A stretch of DNA of 8,857 nucleotides from Bdellovibrionales bacterium (GTDB taxonomy: Bacteria > Bdellovibrionota > Bdellovibrionia > Bdellovibrionales > UBA1609): assembly GCA_020435085.1 (NCBI GenBank), contig JAGRAB010000161.1, positions 1-8,857 of the forward strand, written 5' to 3'. This document shows positions 7,912-8,857 of the stretch, in pieces. The stretch's first letter is position 1, and each line of letters starts with the position of its first letter. A program made the position numbers and the translations under genes. The notes under the pieces are model-generated. The model worked only from the letters and a program-made list of their open reading frames with translations. It had not been told where the DNA came from and did no database searches.

Positions 7912-7983
7912 ATTATTGAAAATACCAAGTTTTTCATCGAGAACCCATTGAATTTCCAGCTCTTTTTTGGTACGAAGCGTTAT
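7912..7983. promoter_or_regulatory. Divergent intergenic region between ribF and the CHASE2 gene
   Basis: These 72 bases should hold the promoters of both genes. On the plus strand TTGAAT (7948-7953), 17 bases, then TACGAA (7971-7976) is a weak sigma-70-like arrangement that would give an almost leaderless message for the plus-strand gene. I find no convincing promoter for ribF. Nothing long enough for an FMN riboswitch is present. Confidence 0.35.
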
Positions 7984-8857
7984 ATGTTAGAGAGTCAATT
8001 CAGAGGGCTTCGGTTTCTTATTATTAAATTAAGTCGTTGGCTTTGGAAAACCCAAGCCATTTGGCTTCGAGGATCGCTTTGTCTCGCTCTTGGAATAGGT
8101 GCTCTATACCTTGATCAAAGAGGGCGATTTGACCAACGATTCACTATGCGAGGACCACAACCTATTGATTCTTCGTTAATCATTATCGATATCCGAAGCT
8201 CTGATTGGGAATCATTTAATAAAACAGACCGCAATCTTCTCCGGGCTATGAAAGAGTATGCTTCAATTAATGAAAGATTCTTTTGGAACCCAGAAAGTTT
8301 AGAAGTTCTCCTAAAAAGGATTTTGGTTGGAGGACCAAAAGCCATCGGAGTAACATTTTTCTTTCCTATGGTTGATGACCTGAGTGGAAGCTCAAAAGTA
8401 TTCGAAGATGAAAGAATCATTTGGGCGGCTCGCCTTGACTCTGATGACCGCGCATTATTACCAATAACAGCCTCGAACTATGGTTATAACGTCGGAATAC
8501 TTAATTACCCCGAAGATGAAGATGGTATTTATCGGCGATTTACTCAACCCGTTTCTGAAATTCCTCACTTTGTTGTTCGTCTTTCACAAGTGAGTTCTTT
8601 AGACCAGCCCTCTCAAAATTATATTATTCCTGGCGAATCACGTGCTATCAATTACCGAGGTGGCAGCTCCACCTACCCCACTTATACTCTTACCAACCTT
8701 CTCAATGGTGATTTAGACCAAGTTCTTAAAGACAAAGTTGTTATTATTGGCTCAAGAGATTTAAGCTCGCAACTCATTGACACCCCTCTGGGACAAATGG
8801 CTGCAGCTGAAGTCTTGGCCAATAGCATCGATAGCTTTTTGCATGATCGATGGATCT
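7984..8857 (+). CDS. CHASE2-domain membrane sensor protein, N-terminal part (cut by window edge)
   Basis: An open frame of 291 codons runs off the right edge without a stop. Residues about 26-43 form one hydrophobic segment after a short basic N terminus. The rest fits the CHASE2 extracytoplasmic sensory domain: SLIIIDIRSSDW (64-75), GGPKAIGVTFFFPMVDD (116-132), GILNYPEDEDGIYRRF (171-186), INYRGGSSTYPTYTLTNLL (222-240), KDKVVIIGS (249-257) and DTPLGQMAAAEVLANSIDSF (266-285). CHASE2 proteins normally continue with about three transmembrane helices and a cytoplasmic output such as a class III adenylate cyclase, histidine kinase, GGDEF or Ser/Thr kinase domain; which one is used here cannot be seen. 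The ATG at 7984 is the first in frame after a stop at 7888-7890, and it precedes the membrane segment, but its ribosome binding site is weak. A TTG at 7948 is an alternative start. Confidence 0.85.
   Translation, partial: MLESQFRGLRFLIIKLSRWLWKTQAIWLRGSLCLALGIGALYLDQRGRFDQRFTMRGPQPIDSSLIIIDIRSSDWESFNKTDRNLLRAMKEYASINERFFWNPESLEVLLKRILVGGPKAIGVTFFFPMVDDLSGSSKVFEDERIIWAARLDSDDRALLPITASNYGYNVGILNYPEDEDGIYRRFTQPVSEIPHFVVRLSQVSSLDQPSQNYIIPGESRAINYRGGSSTYPTYTLTNLLNGDLDQVLKDKVVIIGSRDLSSQLIDTPLGQMAAAEVLANSIDSFLHDRWI

Noticed and set aside
7912..7986. Continuation of the ribF frame upstream of its ATG, translating to a plausible-looking peptide (KKELEIQWVLDEKLG)
   Set aside because: There is no ATG, GTG or TTG in that frame before the stop at 7989-7987, and the family's N terminus is already complete from the ATG at 7911.
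8115..8420. 101-codon minus-strand open frame
   Set aside because: It is antisense to the CHASE2 coding sequence, which has clear family motifs; no ribosome binding site or domain supports it.

Overview
This AT-rich window (roughly 40% GC by eye) carries a seven-gene, minus-strand run and one divergent plus-strand gene. The minus-strand run, read from right to left, is ribF, an aroE-like gene, pilB, pilT, pilC, pilS and pilR. pilR is cut by the left edge, and the plus-strand gene (a CHASE2-domain protein) is cut by the right edge. The order pilB-pilT-pilC-pilS-pilR is the type IV pilus order known from myxobacteria and Bdellovibrio. With the low GC content, this suggests a Bdellovibrionota-type Gram-negative bacterium. 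That assignment is inferred from gene order and composition, not from a database match.

Right side (6964-8857): ribF makes FMN and FAD. It overlaps the aroE-like gene by an ATGA tetranucleotide, so those two are very probably co-translated. The aroE-like protein keeps the dinucleotide-binding loop of shikimate dehydrogenases but has lost the residues that bind and act on shikimate; this is the most unusual gene here. A short divergent intergenic region (7912-7983) separates ribF from the CHASE2 gene, which encodes an extracytoplasmic sensor whose output domain lies beyond the window.

Middle and left (1-6017): pilB (extension ATPase) and pilT (retraction ATPase) overlap by ATGA. pilC (inner-membrane platform) follows after 14 bases, pilS (membrane histidine kinase) after 19, and pilR (response regulator) after 57. 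Together they form the pilus motor plus its transcriptional control pair. PilS/PilR classically controls the major pilin gene pilA through sigma-54; no pilA is present in the window.

All other open frames I examined are antisense or out-of-frame shadows of these genes. I see no RNA genes, CRISPR arrays, insertion sequences or convincing intrinsic terminators. No stretch over 300 bases lacks a gene. The pilus machinery is well-known biology; I did not find evidence for a wholly new system.
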